Below, in pieces: positions 12,909 to 25,000 of a stretch of 64,000 nt of DNA. The translations under genes and the position numbers were made by a program. The stretch covers positions 491,138-555,137 of the forward strand of contig VZSF01002930.1 in the NCBI GenBank assembly GCA_013398295.1, written 5' to 3'. The first letter of the stretch is position 1, and each line of letters begins with the position of its first letter. The notes under the pieces are model-generated. The model was not told where the DNA came from, did not search any database, and was given only the letters and a program-made list of their open reading frames with translations. The DNA comes from Chionis minor. Taxonomy: Eukaryota; Chordata; Aves; Charadriiformes; Chionididae.

Positions 12909-15777
12909 TCATTGTAAAAAAAAATTCTTCCTTATATCTAGTCTAAATCTACCCTCTTTTAGCTCAAAAATGTTACCTATTGTCCTATCATAACAGGCCC
13001 TGCTAAAATATTTCTCCCCATCTTTCTTATAAGCCCCCTTTAAGTACTGAAAGGCCACAATAAGGTTTCCCCACGGCCTTCTCTTCTCCAGGCTGAACAA
13101 CCCCAACTCTGTCAGCCTGTCCTCATAGGAGAGGTGATCCAACCCTCTGATCATTTTTGTGTCCCTCCTCTGGACCCTATCCAACAGGTCCGTGTCCTTC
13201 TTGTGCTGAGGCCTCGAGAGCTGGACACAGTACTCCAGGTGGGGCTGCAACAGAGCAGAGTAGAGGTGCAGAATCCCCTCCCTCGACCTGCTGGCCATGC
13301 TTTTTTTGATACAGCCCAGGATGCAGTTGACTTTCTGGGCAGAAAGTGCACATTGTCTTCTCATGTCCAGCTTTTCATCCACCAGTATCTCCAAGTCCTT
13401 CTCCTCAGGGCTGCTCTCAATCCCTTCATCCCCTGGCTTGTATTAATACTGGGGGATTGCCCTGAGCCAGGTGTAGGTCTTCACACTTGGCCTTGTTGAA
13501 CCTCATGAGGTTCACATGGGCCCACTTCTCTACCCTATCCAGGTTCCCCTGGATGTCATCTGATTCCTCAGGTGTGTCAACCACACCCCTCAGCTTGGTG
13601 TCATCTGCAAACTAGCTGAAAGTGCACTCAATCCCACTAAGTGACTGATGAAGATATGAAACAGTACTGGTCCCAATATGGACCCCTGAGGGACAACACA
13701 TCACCAATCTCCATCTGGACATTGAGCTGTTGACCAATACCCTCTGGATGTGACCATCCAACCAATTCCTCAACCACCAAACAGTCCATCCATCAAATCC
13801 ATACCTCGCCAATTTAGAGAAAAGGATGTTGTGAGGAACCAAGTCAAAGGCCTTCAGAAGTCCAGATAGATGACATCCGTAGCTCTTCCTTTGTCCACTG
13901 ATGTCATTACATAGAAGGCTACTAGGTTCGTCAGAAAAGACTTGCCCTTCGTGAAGCCATACTGGCTGTCTTAAATTCCTTCCCTGTCTTCCACGTGCCT
14001 TAGGAGAGCTTCTAAGAGGGTCTGTTCCATGATCTTCCCAGGCACAGAGGTGAGGCTGACAGGTCTGTAGTTCCCAGGGTCCTCCTTTTTACCCTTTTTA
14101 AAAATAGGTGCAATGTTTCCCTTTTTCAAGTCACTGGGGACTTCACCTGACTGCCGTGACTTTTCAAATATGGAGAGGGGCTTGACAACCACATCAGCCA
14201 GTTCACAGAGGGCTCTGTGATTCATCTCATCAGGTCCCACTGACTTGNCCCTATCCAGGTTCCCCTGGATGTCATCTGATTCCTCAGGTGTGTCAACCAC
14301 ACCCCTCAGCTTGGTGTCATCTGCAAACTAGCTGAAAGTGCACTCAATCCCACTAAGTGACTGATGAAGATATGAAACAGTACTGGTCCCAATATGGACC
14401 CCTGAGGGACAACACATCACCAATCTCCATCTGGACATTGAGCTGTTGACCAATACCCTCTGGATGTGACCATCCAACCAATTCCTCAACCACCAAACAG
14501 TCCATCCATCAAATCCATACCTCGCCAATTTAGAGAAAAGGATGTTGTGAGGAACCAAGTCAAAGGCCTTCAGAAGTCCAGATAGATGACATCCGTAGCT
14601 CTTCCTTTGTCCACTGATGTCATTACATAGAAGGCTACTAGGTTCGTCAGAAAAGACTTGCCCTTCGTGAAGCCATACTGGCTGTCTTAAATTCCTTCCC
14701 TGTCTTCCACGTGCCTTAGGAGAGCTTCTAAGAGGGTCTGTTCCATGATCTTCCCAGGCACAGAGGTGAGGCTGACAGGTCTGTAGTTCCCAGGGTCCTC
14801 CTTTTTACCCTTTTTAAAAATAGGTGCAATGTTTCCCTTTTTCAAGTCACTGGGGACTTCACCTGACTGCCGTGACTTTTCAAATATGGAGAGGGGCTTG
14901 ACAACCACATCAGCCAGTTCACAGAGGGCTCTGTGATTCATCTCATCAGGTCCCACTGACTTGTGTATGTTCATGTTCCTCACATGGTCACAGACCTCAT
15001 GTTCTCTTGTGGTGGGAGGGACTTTGTTCCCCCAGTCCCTGCCTTGCAGTCCATCTGCTTGAGAGATGTGGGAAGAGAGGTTGCCAATGAAGACTGAGGT
15101 AAAAAAGTTGTTGAGTACCTCAGCCTTCTCCTTGTTCATTGTTACCAGTTTGCCATTCTTGCTTATTGGAGTGGGGTTCACTTTGACCTTCCTCTTCTAG
15201 CTGACATACCTGTAGAAACCCTTTTATTGTTTTTTCTGTCCCTTGCCAAGCTGTGTCTTGGCTTTCCTGACTCTGTCCCTACACAACCAGGCAGCATCCC
15301 TATACTCTTCCCAGGACACCTGTCCCTGCTTCCACTGCCTGTGCGTTTCCTTCTTGCTCTTTAGTTTGACCAGCAGGTCTTGACTCAGCCATGCTGGTCT
15401 CTTGCTTTCCTTGCCTGATTTCTAACACCTGGCAATTGAGAGGTCTTGCACTGTGTGGAAAGTGTCCATAAAGATCTGTCAGCTCTGTTCTGCTCCCTTG
15501 CCTCTGAGGGCAATTTCCCAGGGGATCCTAATAACTCCTTGAAGAGTTGGAAGCTTCCAGTCGCATCCAGTATTGCACCTCCTCTGGTAGGGCTTACCTT
15601 GCTTACCTTGCTTAAGAAGTTATCTTCGACACATTCCAGGAGTCTCCTGGATTGCGTACAGGTCACCATGCTACTTTTCCAGGATATGTTGTGGTGGTTG
15701 AAGTCCCATAGCAGGACAAAAGGCGGTGAGCACAATGCCTCGAGTAGCTGGAGTGGCCTGTAGTAGACACCAACCAC
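12909..15777 (-). pseudogene. CR1 ORF2 (endonuclease-reverse transcriptase), degraded
   Basis: ORF2 encodes the CR1 replication enzyme: an APE-like endonuclease followed by a reverse transcriptase. Here it is split over several frames. The endonuclease piece (15385-15777) has the GDFN motif altered to WDFN (15697-15708) and retains the SRRLLECVEDNFL-like segment. The linker and RT start lie at 14687-15181, with [19 protein letters not shown]. The RT core with the FADD catalytic box lies at 13600-13611 (repeated at 14316-14327) and is preceded by a TAG stop. The C-terminal domain is at 12909-13394 (the [15 protein letters not shown] and HLSYEDRL segments). Stops and frameshifts make it non-functional. 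The real order is obscured by the duplicated block at 13533-14963. Confidence 0.9.
13533..14963. repeat. Perfect 715-bp direct duplication flanking a single N (probable assembly artefact)
   Basis: Bases 13533-14247 and 14249-14963 are identical in every line I compared, at a constant offset of 716 bp, with one ambiguous base (N, 14248) exactly between them. The duplicate holds the same RT segment of the CR1 element twice, including the same stop codons. A contig end joined to the next contig with an unmerged overlap, bridged by a one-base gap, explains this best. A recent real tandem duplication is possible but would not explain the N at the exact junction. Confidence 0.92.
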
Positions 15778-16030
15778 AAGGTTCCCTTTGTTGCCTTGGT
15801 CTCCAATTCTTACCCATAGGTTTTCAAACTGCTTGTGGCTATTCTTCAGAAACAGTTCTTCACACTCTTAACCATTTCTTGATATATAGAGGGCAGTGTC
15901 TCCACCTGTCCTTCCTTGCTTGTCCCTTCTGAATACCCTGTAGCCATTGATAGCTGTGTTCCAGGCATGGGATTTGTCTGACCAAGTTTCACTAATGGCA
16001 ACTAGGTCATAATGGTTTGACAAATTACAA

Positions 16031-19000
16031 CGTGTTTATTTGCTATTATTGACTTTGTCTCATTAGTGTCACTAAGTACTGACTCAGTGGTTCAGTATTT
16101 ATAACTCCTTTGCACGGACATCCTTCGAATTTTCAGACATGGCCTTTTCCTTATCGTGCCATTTGACTGTAGTCCCACCTCCAAGAGACTTCAATTACAT
16201 CTCTCAAGGCATTGACTCTCCTTTGTTTGTAATGCAAAAGACAGAGTTGCTTTCAGCCATCTACGTGAGTTCATCTGGAAATCCTAGTAACAAGGCCTTC
16301 AGTGAATGTCAGCTAACACCTCACCCATGCACACAAGTGCTTTGGGAGGGAACACATTTCAGGAACAGAGGTTCCTGCAGCAGATGGTCTGTGTGGAGGT
16401 GCTTCTGAATGCACTTTCCCTGACTCATTAAATATCTATGAATATACACTGCCTGTGTAAGAACTGAATGGAAATGTAGGCTCAATCATGTTATTTGAGC
16501 ATGCTTGGTATTCAGGACTCAACATTCTCTGTCCATTACATCCACTGACAGATGCCTCTAAACTTTGTGCGGATTCTGTATATTTTAGGTTGCTTTATAT
16601 TAACTAGTCCTAGCGGCTTAGTCATCTGTAGAAACCCATATGTTAATGTAGGGTGGCCTTGTTCACGTTATGGTGGACTGTGAATCTGACTTTCACAGTG
16701 CTCATGCTGAGCACTTATGTTGAGTTTAGATGAACTTCTTATGGCTCCAGGTTTGCACTACAGTTTATTATTTAATTTATTTAATAACTCATTTTTATTA
16801 TTTTATTTATTTAGGATTTATGGTGGGGCAGGAGACTCTCTTTATAATTCAGCTTTGAAGAATCTCAGCCATAACAGGTGACCCGTTTGTTATATTTGTA
16901 ACTACTTTTTTTATCCTATTGTTTGTAAAATAAACAAGTGGAGATTACCTGATTTTTATGGAGCTATATGATTTAAGCATGTAAGTGTGTAAAACTCTTT
17001 GTTTTCTTGCTCTGTATCAATTCCTGAAGCAGCAAATATGTCCTGACAGGAATGGAGAGGATTTTGCAGCAAACTGACAGTCAAAAGATTGGTGACAGGT
17101 TTCCTTATTTAAAGTACGTGTGTACCTATGTGTTTAATTATGTTCTTTATAGACTGTTCAATATAATTTGTTAAGTTGATGTGGACACAGTTTAGAACAG
17201 AAATTATTCATACTCAGATGATGCAGAAAATCTTTTGTCTGTCTCAAAACACATCAAAATCTGGCTAGTTTACATGAAACTACTTTCAAATTATCTCCTA
17301 ATGTTAACAATTTCCAGGTCCGCTGGATAGCTGAATGTCCATATTGTTCATAGTCTACACTATGGACAGCAATGAACATGCAGATGAAAAACTTTCTCCT
17401 GACCAAAGAAAGGACAATATTTTATATCATGAATATTTTTCATTCCAACTCTTCCCTTTAAAACATAGATATTAGTGAGAATTGATTTTTAAAAAATCGG
17501 GCCCTTTTACTGTATTCATACGGAATGAATAGAGGCTACATAAAGGGCTTGGCAAATACCATCATATCACCTCATCAAAGAAATATGTACCACTATTGTC
17601 AGGTGTATGCACAGTCTGAGTAGCCTTTGAACTTTTACTCCCCCGAATTTCTTGTCTAGAGAATGAAATTAATTAAAAAGCCAAACATCCGCCATAAGGC
17701 AGATGATTTTTTGACTGTGGTGATCCAGTCATTCAAATTCCTGTTTGGATTTCTAAAACTCCTTATAGCTTGTGCCTGAGCACACAATCCTTGCAAATGT
17801 TTCACTAAGTACAGAAACCTGCAGTAGTGTTGTTTTGCATGTAGTGTTGTACCAGTGCTCAGACCTTTTAGACCTTCTGCAGAGTGGCTCTGTTCATGCT
17901 GGAGATTTGCTGTTTTGCAGTGCAACCAGCTCTTCTGAAAATTGTGCTCCACAGGAACCAGGTTCCACAACCTTAGAATGTAATCCGCTTTAAAGGTGAA
18001 ATTGTAACTGTGTGGGACAGTGCTATTTGATGAACAAATCCTAGTCTCTGAAGCATTACAAGAGGAAAAATAACAGGATATATGCAAGCTCCCCAGCCTC
18101 AAAATGAATGTAAAATTCACTGTTTTGATTCATTTCTTCTGTAGCTACAGCTGGAAGTGTTGAGCAAGAAAGTATGTAGAAAAAAGAGGAAAGAAAAGAA
18201 GATGAGAGTAAAGAGAGTTGAAAATAAAAGTTTAATAAAAATGAAGGGAGCAATGGTCAAAGTAAGCAGGTAAGAACAACAAAACACACAGGAGTTGTAT
18301 TGACTGTCTGTAGACCAGTACAGAAGAAAATGAGGCATCCTGGCCTACTTTTGTTATGAAAACATCCTGTTGTGTGAACTGAAGATATAAACAAATAAAG
18401 AAGTGAGGAAGGGGCATGGAGACATCTTTGTGGTGCAATGATCCACCTCATACACAAGATTTGTAGTTAATTCTGATATTTAAAGTGTGCTCCTTACAGA
18501 AATGTTGTTACACAAATACTTCAAGCTTGTAGGAAGTGTGTAACAAAGACAGTCTCTTCTTCAAAAGCCAAGATGCAGAAGATGGAAGGAGTATATAGAA
18601 ACAAGAAAAAAAGTGTCATTTGCAAATTGTCAATATAGGAAACCTAGAGTTCACTGCTGGCCCCATCTTTATTCAAATATGAATTGTAGGGTCCTGATTC
18701 AGGTTTGTTGTGTTAATTACCTGTGAGACTTTCTCTTACAGCATCTGTTTAGCTAGAGCAACCCATTCTTGTTATCAGTTCTATCAGTGAGACTGAACTA
18801 CATTAATTTTAGCTCACTGACAAAGCACTCCCCAAAAAAATGTATATTTATAGACAGGTCTGTCGCAAAAACAAGGAGACAAGCAAACAAACTACCAAAT
18901 ATACAGCAACTCTTTATCATAGTGCTCTGCGAGGAAAGTAATTACCACTGCCCACACGTTAGGGCGAATACATTAAGAAAATTCTCAACAATTAAGTGAC

Positions 19001-22000
19001 TTTCTCAGGGGTGAAGATGGTGTAAACTTTATCTGCGCAACACCGAAAAATCAAGAAATTTTGGCTTCCGGTTCCGCTCCCACTTCCAACATGAGATAAA
19101 TCCAGTGTCTTGTATTCTGTGTAGATAACCACATGAAGAACTATCGTATACCTATTACTGAGAGATATTTAAAAATTCAACACCATTTTTCCAGCAAAAT
19201 GGCAGAATATCTTCAGTTTCCTTAACCATTTTAATGTGTTCTAGAAACACAAGGGTTAGTCTTCAAAGGTGCAAATAAACTAACTGTAGCCTGAACAGCC
19301 CAAGGGATGATATAGGTTCACAGAAAAATAAACTGTGATTTAACAGCCTTGTCTGATCTTGTGTGAAAGAGCTACAGTATTTGGACATGTCTGGGCAAGA
19401 TGCCGCCTTATAATTATGCATGAGAAACCCACATATTTCAGCTGAATCCATGCAGCACTAATACCTCCTTTTACAATGTTTGGATTTTTCACTGCATTAA
19501 AATGTTCATTTCTGGCGGTAAAACAGAGAAATATAAATGTTTTTTTATCATAGACAAGGTAATGGTATGTGCTGAGTTTCAGCTGTTGTAAGTCATAAGG
19601 GTTCTCCAAATCAAGGGACAAAGGGGTAAATAAGGCCTTGGAAGATGAAATACCTAGATAAACACAACAGAAAGCTAAGCTGTGTGATCCTGTAATATGC
19701 TTAAGTTATATACAGGTTTTGTAACATTGAAAAAGCTATCACTTTCAGGAAGGAAATATATGTGCTTTTTTTTCCCACTTCAGAACTCTGTAGTGCTTGC
19801 AGATGGTAACATAAGAAATGGAAATCTAATCATGTTCTGACTTGAGATATTCTGTAATTTTGCTGGGACATATTTTTAAAGTCTAAGATAAACTGTTTAT
19901 GTCTGCTGGTATTTATATTGACGTATATAATGGAGTTATGCTCATCACTGATTCAAAGCTACCCAAGAGCCAGGGATGGCAGTCTCTCATCATGCAAGAT
20001 AAGTGACTCATTTGCCAAAGATGTGGGATGAGATTTCATGGGTGAAGCATCAGATGTGAGAAACAGTGTCAGAAAGAGACTGTGCGATGTCTGTAGCTGT
20101 GCATTGGTTATACCATGATAAGTAAATATCCAACATACTGAAGAAAGATCAGCAATGTTGTTAATACTTGCTGGAGGTTCATATTACATCTGCAGGTGGA
20201 AAATATTCACAAGATAAGAGTTTCCACCAGTATTCCACGGATATTTATACCTGTAAAAAAGAAAAGCAAGAATTTAATTTATAAATCCAAGGGACAGGAT
20301 GCTTACTTGCAGAGGTGAACAAATATATCAACTACCATTTATTCTAGCATCACCAAATTAGACTGTGTTAGTGAGGAGTTATAAGGATGTTCACACTTGC
20401 AGAGCTATACATTGGTGCTCAAACTCATCCATCAATCCTCAGATTAAATACAAATGAGCAAAAGTCAAGAAAAGTTTTGCACTAAAACAAATGCCAGGCC
20501 AAGAGGTATACACACAAACTACACCTCATTTCTGTTTTCATTCTTTGTTTGATATAAGTTTATGAAAGCTTGATTTAAATATCAGAACATTAAAATGAAA
20601 GCCCTTTGATCTATATTATAGGAGGTCAAACAAGGATTATAACAATGATCCATTCCATCTTTCTAATCCATGATTTTTTAAACACTGTTGTTGAAGGAGT
20701 TTGAAAATCTTCAATTTCTTTGAAAGCACCTAAGTCTTAAACATAAATGGAATATTATATGAATACATTTCTTTTAATTTTGTGAATAGTTGACTGGTAA
20801 GTGGCCAGGAGCAAAATTAAGTTGTTATTGTACAATCAATAACCACTAAATATAATTATATTTACATATGAATTACATATGGCCATGATATTAAATGGCT
20901 GTTAACTGATGCTAAAATTTTATAGTGATTCTCAACATAAGAGGGAATGTACTTCCATAGTTTTACCTCCTTTTCTTTACCTGTTGCTCTTATCAAAAAA
21001 TCTTTCAAAGATGCTACCATAGCCCAATTTTGCCTAATTCTAGTGCTTTTCCTCTTTCATTTCTCTACCTGTATTCTTAAACCTAAATTTATTTCCCTGT
21101 AATTTTTTTTTATACTTCATCTCTTGTGATTCTTCAACTCCTTCCATTTCTCACTATCACCTAACAGCAAAAATACAATACTATGAATTATATCGAGGGT
21201 AATCCACAGTGTATCTGGCTCTTTGTCATCACTCTGTGTGTAAAATTAACACATCAACATGATCCCTTCCTGCATTTTTCCCTCATTCTGTATGTTAAAT
21301 TGCATAGGGAAGCATATGAAAAGTGGGTAATGCATTTCATTCTCTGAGGTACATACAGTTCCAGGGGTGTAAATCAAAATTTATTTTTAATTATATTCAC
21401 TGGACTGGAAAATAAATTTAAGGGAAAACAAATTTAAGCTGACATATGATATTTGATTCTGCATGTTGTTAGCAGTATGTTTCAGAAACAGCAATAGCCT
21501 TTGTGGAAAAAATTATCCTTATTTGGGGATGTATTGATTCATTCAGTAAAAATTGCGCTCACTATTAGGCCAATTTTACCTTTATCCTCTACTGATCTTT
21601 CTCTATGCAGTGGTCTCAAATTCTCAGAATTTCCCCTTTTGTTCCTTCATTGCGAAAGTAGACTACGACTGTCTACTTCTTCATTTAGCTACTTTTTTGT
21701 TATTATAGTAAAGCAGAAGTGTTAGATTATAAAACTGTGGTATTCACATACTTAGTGGAGAGGTATTGATTCATACTCAATGCTGTAGAGACTGGTAACT
21801 GCTACATTAGATATCTATTGAGAAAGTGAGACATCTGTCTGTAATATAATAGGAATAAAAATGTTATGTGTCCTTCAAAATCAATTAAGGAAAGATATAT
21901 GGTTGAATAGGAGTAAAAAAAATTACTAGCATAACAAATTATAAAAATGCCAAATGAAAATAAAATTACAGTATTATAATATGAAATGTTATTTCTTGTT

Positions 22001-25000
22001 CAAGGGAACAATTGCTGTGCTTTTATTATGATTTAATATTAAATATAGAATACAGAATATAGAATACTAAAATCCAATATTTATTGAAACACTGTATAAC
22101 CGCAATGAGGAGAAGTCATCCTAAATACCCTGTGGGGCCTGAGTCTCTGGAACCTTGGAAGAGCACCCAAAGCCACTTGCACCATGAGCAGGAAGATTCC
22201 AGCCGAAGCTGCAGCCAAAGTATATCTGGCTTTGGAAGACAATGAAAGATTAAATAGTCAACATTTCTGACAAATAGTCAAAATGTACCATGAGGTATTG
22301 TAGAGAGATCTCCAACAAAATTAACATGTAGTTTAAAACTCCAGGTTGTCTGAAAATGTCTACACTGTATGGCAAATCTCTTATCAGTGACAGCTGGGTA
22401 CCTTCTGAAAAATCTTCAAAGAGGAGGAGTAGGAATTTACTAATTTACTGAAAGCATGGTTTGTTTATCCTGTTAATGGCATAGTCGGATCACATATACA
22501 AAATGCAGCCCATGACAATTTAGCCTTGCTAAGCTTCTAATTTACTTGTCAAATTGTGAACGTCACAATTGGTACTGTTTCCCTGTAAACAGTCACAGAC
22601 GAAGTTCTAGCTGGGAGTTATGTTTTCACAGAACACTAACAACGAAGTACAAGTTAATTACTCTTATCAGCAAAAGCTAATTTGACAAAAAAAAATCATG
22701 TCCTGCAGGGTGAAACACAAATATTTCCATGTCATCTTGGAAGAGAGCTCTGGAAAAGTACTTGTCAATAATATTTTCATATTTAAATTAGCAAATCTAT
22801 TATTTAATTCATTAACTATATATACGTTATGCATGACACCAGAATAAACTGGGGACCCATATTCTATTGATTAAATAGTTTATTTAAGCATATTTAAGAC
22901 TTAAATGCTACTTATATCTTCCATGAAGTACCTTAAAGTTTTTAAAATAACATATTCCAAGTTTTATTGTAGTATTGTTACATTAAAAAAACCTAAATGT
23001 TCTTCATGTCAAAGGTGAATTATTCTTCCCTCACTTGTGATAGAATATTCTGGTGGATCCGGTCTTAGCCTTGTCAACTCCAAACTATTCCCTTTATCTA
23101 AAGAAAACTACTAAAAAGAAGACATTTTTATGCAGGCAGTAGTTAAAGTGGTCCTTACAGTGACTTTAGAAGTTAAAGGCTGAAAGTACTATTGTTTGAT
23201 TAATTATTAATTAATAATTATTAGAGATCTTGAACAGCTGCTATATTAATTCTTTTAATCTTTTCCCCTAAACAGTAGCTTTCCTCTTTATTTTGAACTT
23301 AGCTGAGAATACTCTAGGAATTCTTAAGTTTATCTGAGATGACACAAAGTGCTTGGTACTGACTCTAAATTATGTGGTGCTCAAAACAGAAAAACAGTAA
23401 ATTTTTTTAGAACAATTAAGACATTACAGAGTACCGAAAAACCGTCTGGAGGCACTGTTTTTGTAAGATTTCTAATCCTCATAATTGATCAGAAGAAGTG
23501 TAAATTAAAAAAAAAAAATCAGAATTATTCATCAAAACCAAACTTTTCAGTCCTTTGAAGTTTGTCCAACTTCAGTTTTAGCTATTTCCCATTTCTAATG
23601 TTGTCTAGAGAACTCAATGTGAGAATAGAATTTCTTGAAGATCAACCATTCCTCTGGTCTAGTTTACATTAGTCCTTACTATGGTTATTCTTAGACATCC
23701 CATTTCACCACTGTACCCATACACATATCCACAACAAGAGGAGAATTATATAAACGAGAATGTGATTTATTTTTTTTCAAGAAATATCTATGTGCAGTGC
23801 ATTAGGTGGCAAAAACATGCAAAAGTAATCTTCATCATTAGCTTTACAGCTATTTGAAAGACAGGAGATAGATAGGTACAAATACTGAGTGGACTGGATT
23901 TCTGATCTTTTAGCTTATCTTATAGTTACCATTGCCAATGGCCATACTTTCAAAGCATTTCTAGTCTTTATAAAAAGAAACAATTTTCTCTAAAAATGCA
24001 CTCATGGAATATTATCTTTTCCATATTTACTTACTAAACTATCTATTGCAAATAATTTATAACAAGTAATAGAACTCTGAGGAAGTTCTGGACAAAATGT
24101 TTTGTCCTTAGATTACGCTGATTTTTCAAAAGTAAAAATTTCCATGGGAATCAAAGTGAAATTCAAAGGTATAAAATGTGATTTCTCATGAAAATAAGAT
24201 CAAATGGGAGGGTAATGCAAGGTAAGGGAAATTGTTTAGAACAAAGGAACATTTCCCACAGTTTTGTAGAACTGAACAAAACTTCTGATCTGATTTTCAG
24301 TTATGCTACCTCTTTTGATTTCTGGAAAGAAAGAAAAAAAATCTTCTACTTTTCTAATTAAACACATCTGTGGCAGTTTACCATAGATATTTTTTTCTAC
24401 ATGAAACACATTTTTGGTTGCTATTGCTTTTTTGCTGAGAAAATAAATGCTCAGCATTGTGGTTTTTTCTCAGCTCATAGTAAGGCTGGTGGGGCTACCT
24501 GATGCACCAGGAGATAACCCTTGAGCTGGAATAGGGTTTGGCTTGTCACCTGATGCATCCTCCAAGTAAGTTTTATTTAATGTAAGCAATGAGAAAGAAA
24601 TGATTTTGAGGTCTTGGGCTTGGATGTTATTAATTCAGGACCTCAAGCTGACTCTGACTGATCTTAGGCTTGATGCTTTTCAGGCTTAGGAGAATACTGT
24701 TTTAGTCTGAAGAATAAATTTTTAAAAAGGCGCTTTTACTGTAATTACCTTCATCATTTGATCTGAGTACAGTTCTAATGGTCTTTAGTGTCAATCTGAA
24801 ATTGAGTTAGTTTAGGGGAATAAGATATATTTTTAAAACAAAATCAGAAGTAGTCAGTGGTTTGTCTGAGCCAAAGCAACGTCAAAGGGTCTACTGACAA
24901 TAATGGAGCTGGCAGTGATGAAAAGTGAAAACTGAATACTCAAAGAAGTTAAAGATGACTAAAGCTGGTACTGATTAATGCCATTAGAAACTTTAAAAAT

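Larger units (their letters stand above)
12712..16030 (-). mobile_element. CR1 LINE, long 5'-truncated copy containing an assembly duplication
   Basis: The octamer tail is at 12712-12730. Reading leftward on the minus strand from about 16030 come the end of the endonuclease domain, the EN-RT linker, the reverse transcriptase, the C-terminal domain and a short 3' UTR. As printed it spans about 3.3 kb. Of this, 716 bp is a duplicated block plus one N, so the true element is about 2.6 kb. The 5' boundary near 16030 is approximate: endonuclease similarity ends around the segment encoding the GYDLV-like stretch. The element differs in the 3' UTR and in many ORF2 residues from the copies at 43 kb and 62 kb, so it belongs to another CR1 subfamily. 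Confidence 0.95.

Noticed and set aside
13533..14963. Real segmental duplication or a two-module RT
   Set aside because: Perfect identity plus an N at the exact junction, and the same pattern at 63955, make an assembly error far likelier.
17656..18120. 154-codon minus-strand open frame
   Set aside because: It is one of the longest frames outside CR1, but no domain, splice context or biased composition supports it. A few frames of this size are expected by chance in 64 kb.
22140..22270. Short ATG frame (MSRKIPAEAAAK...) in a GC-richer patch
   Set aside because: Only 28 codons, with no splice signal or neighbouring coding sequence.
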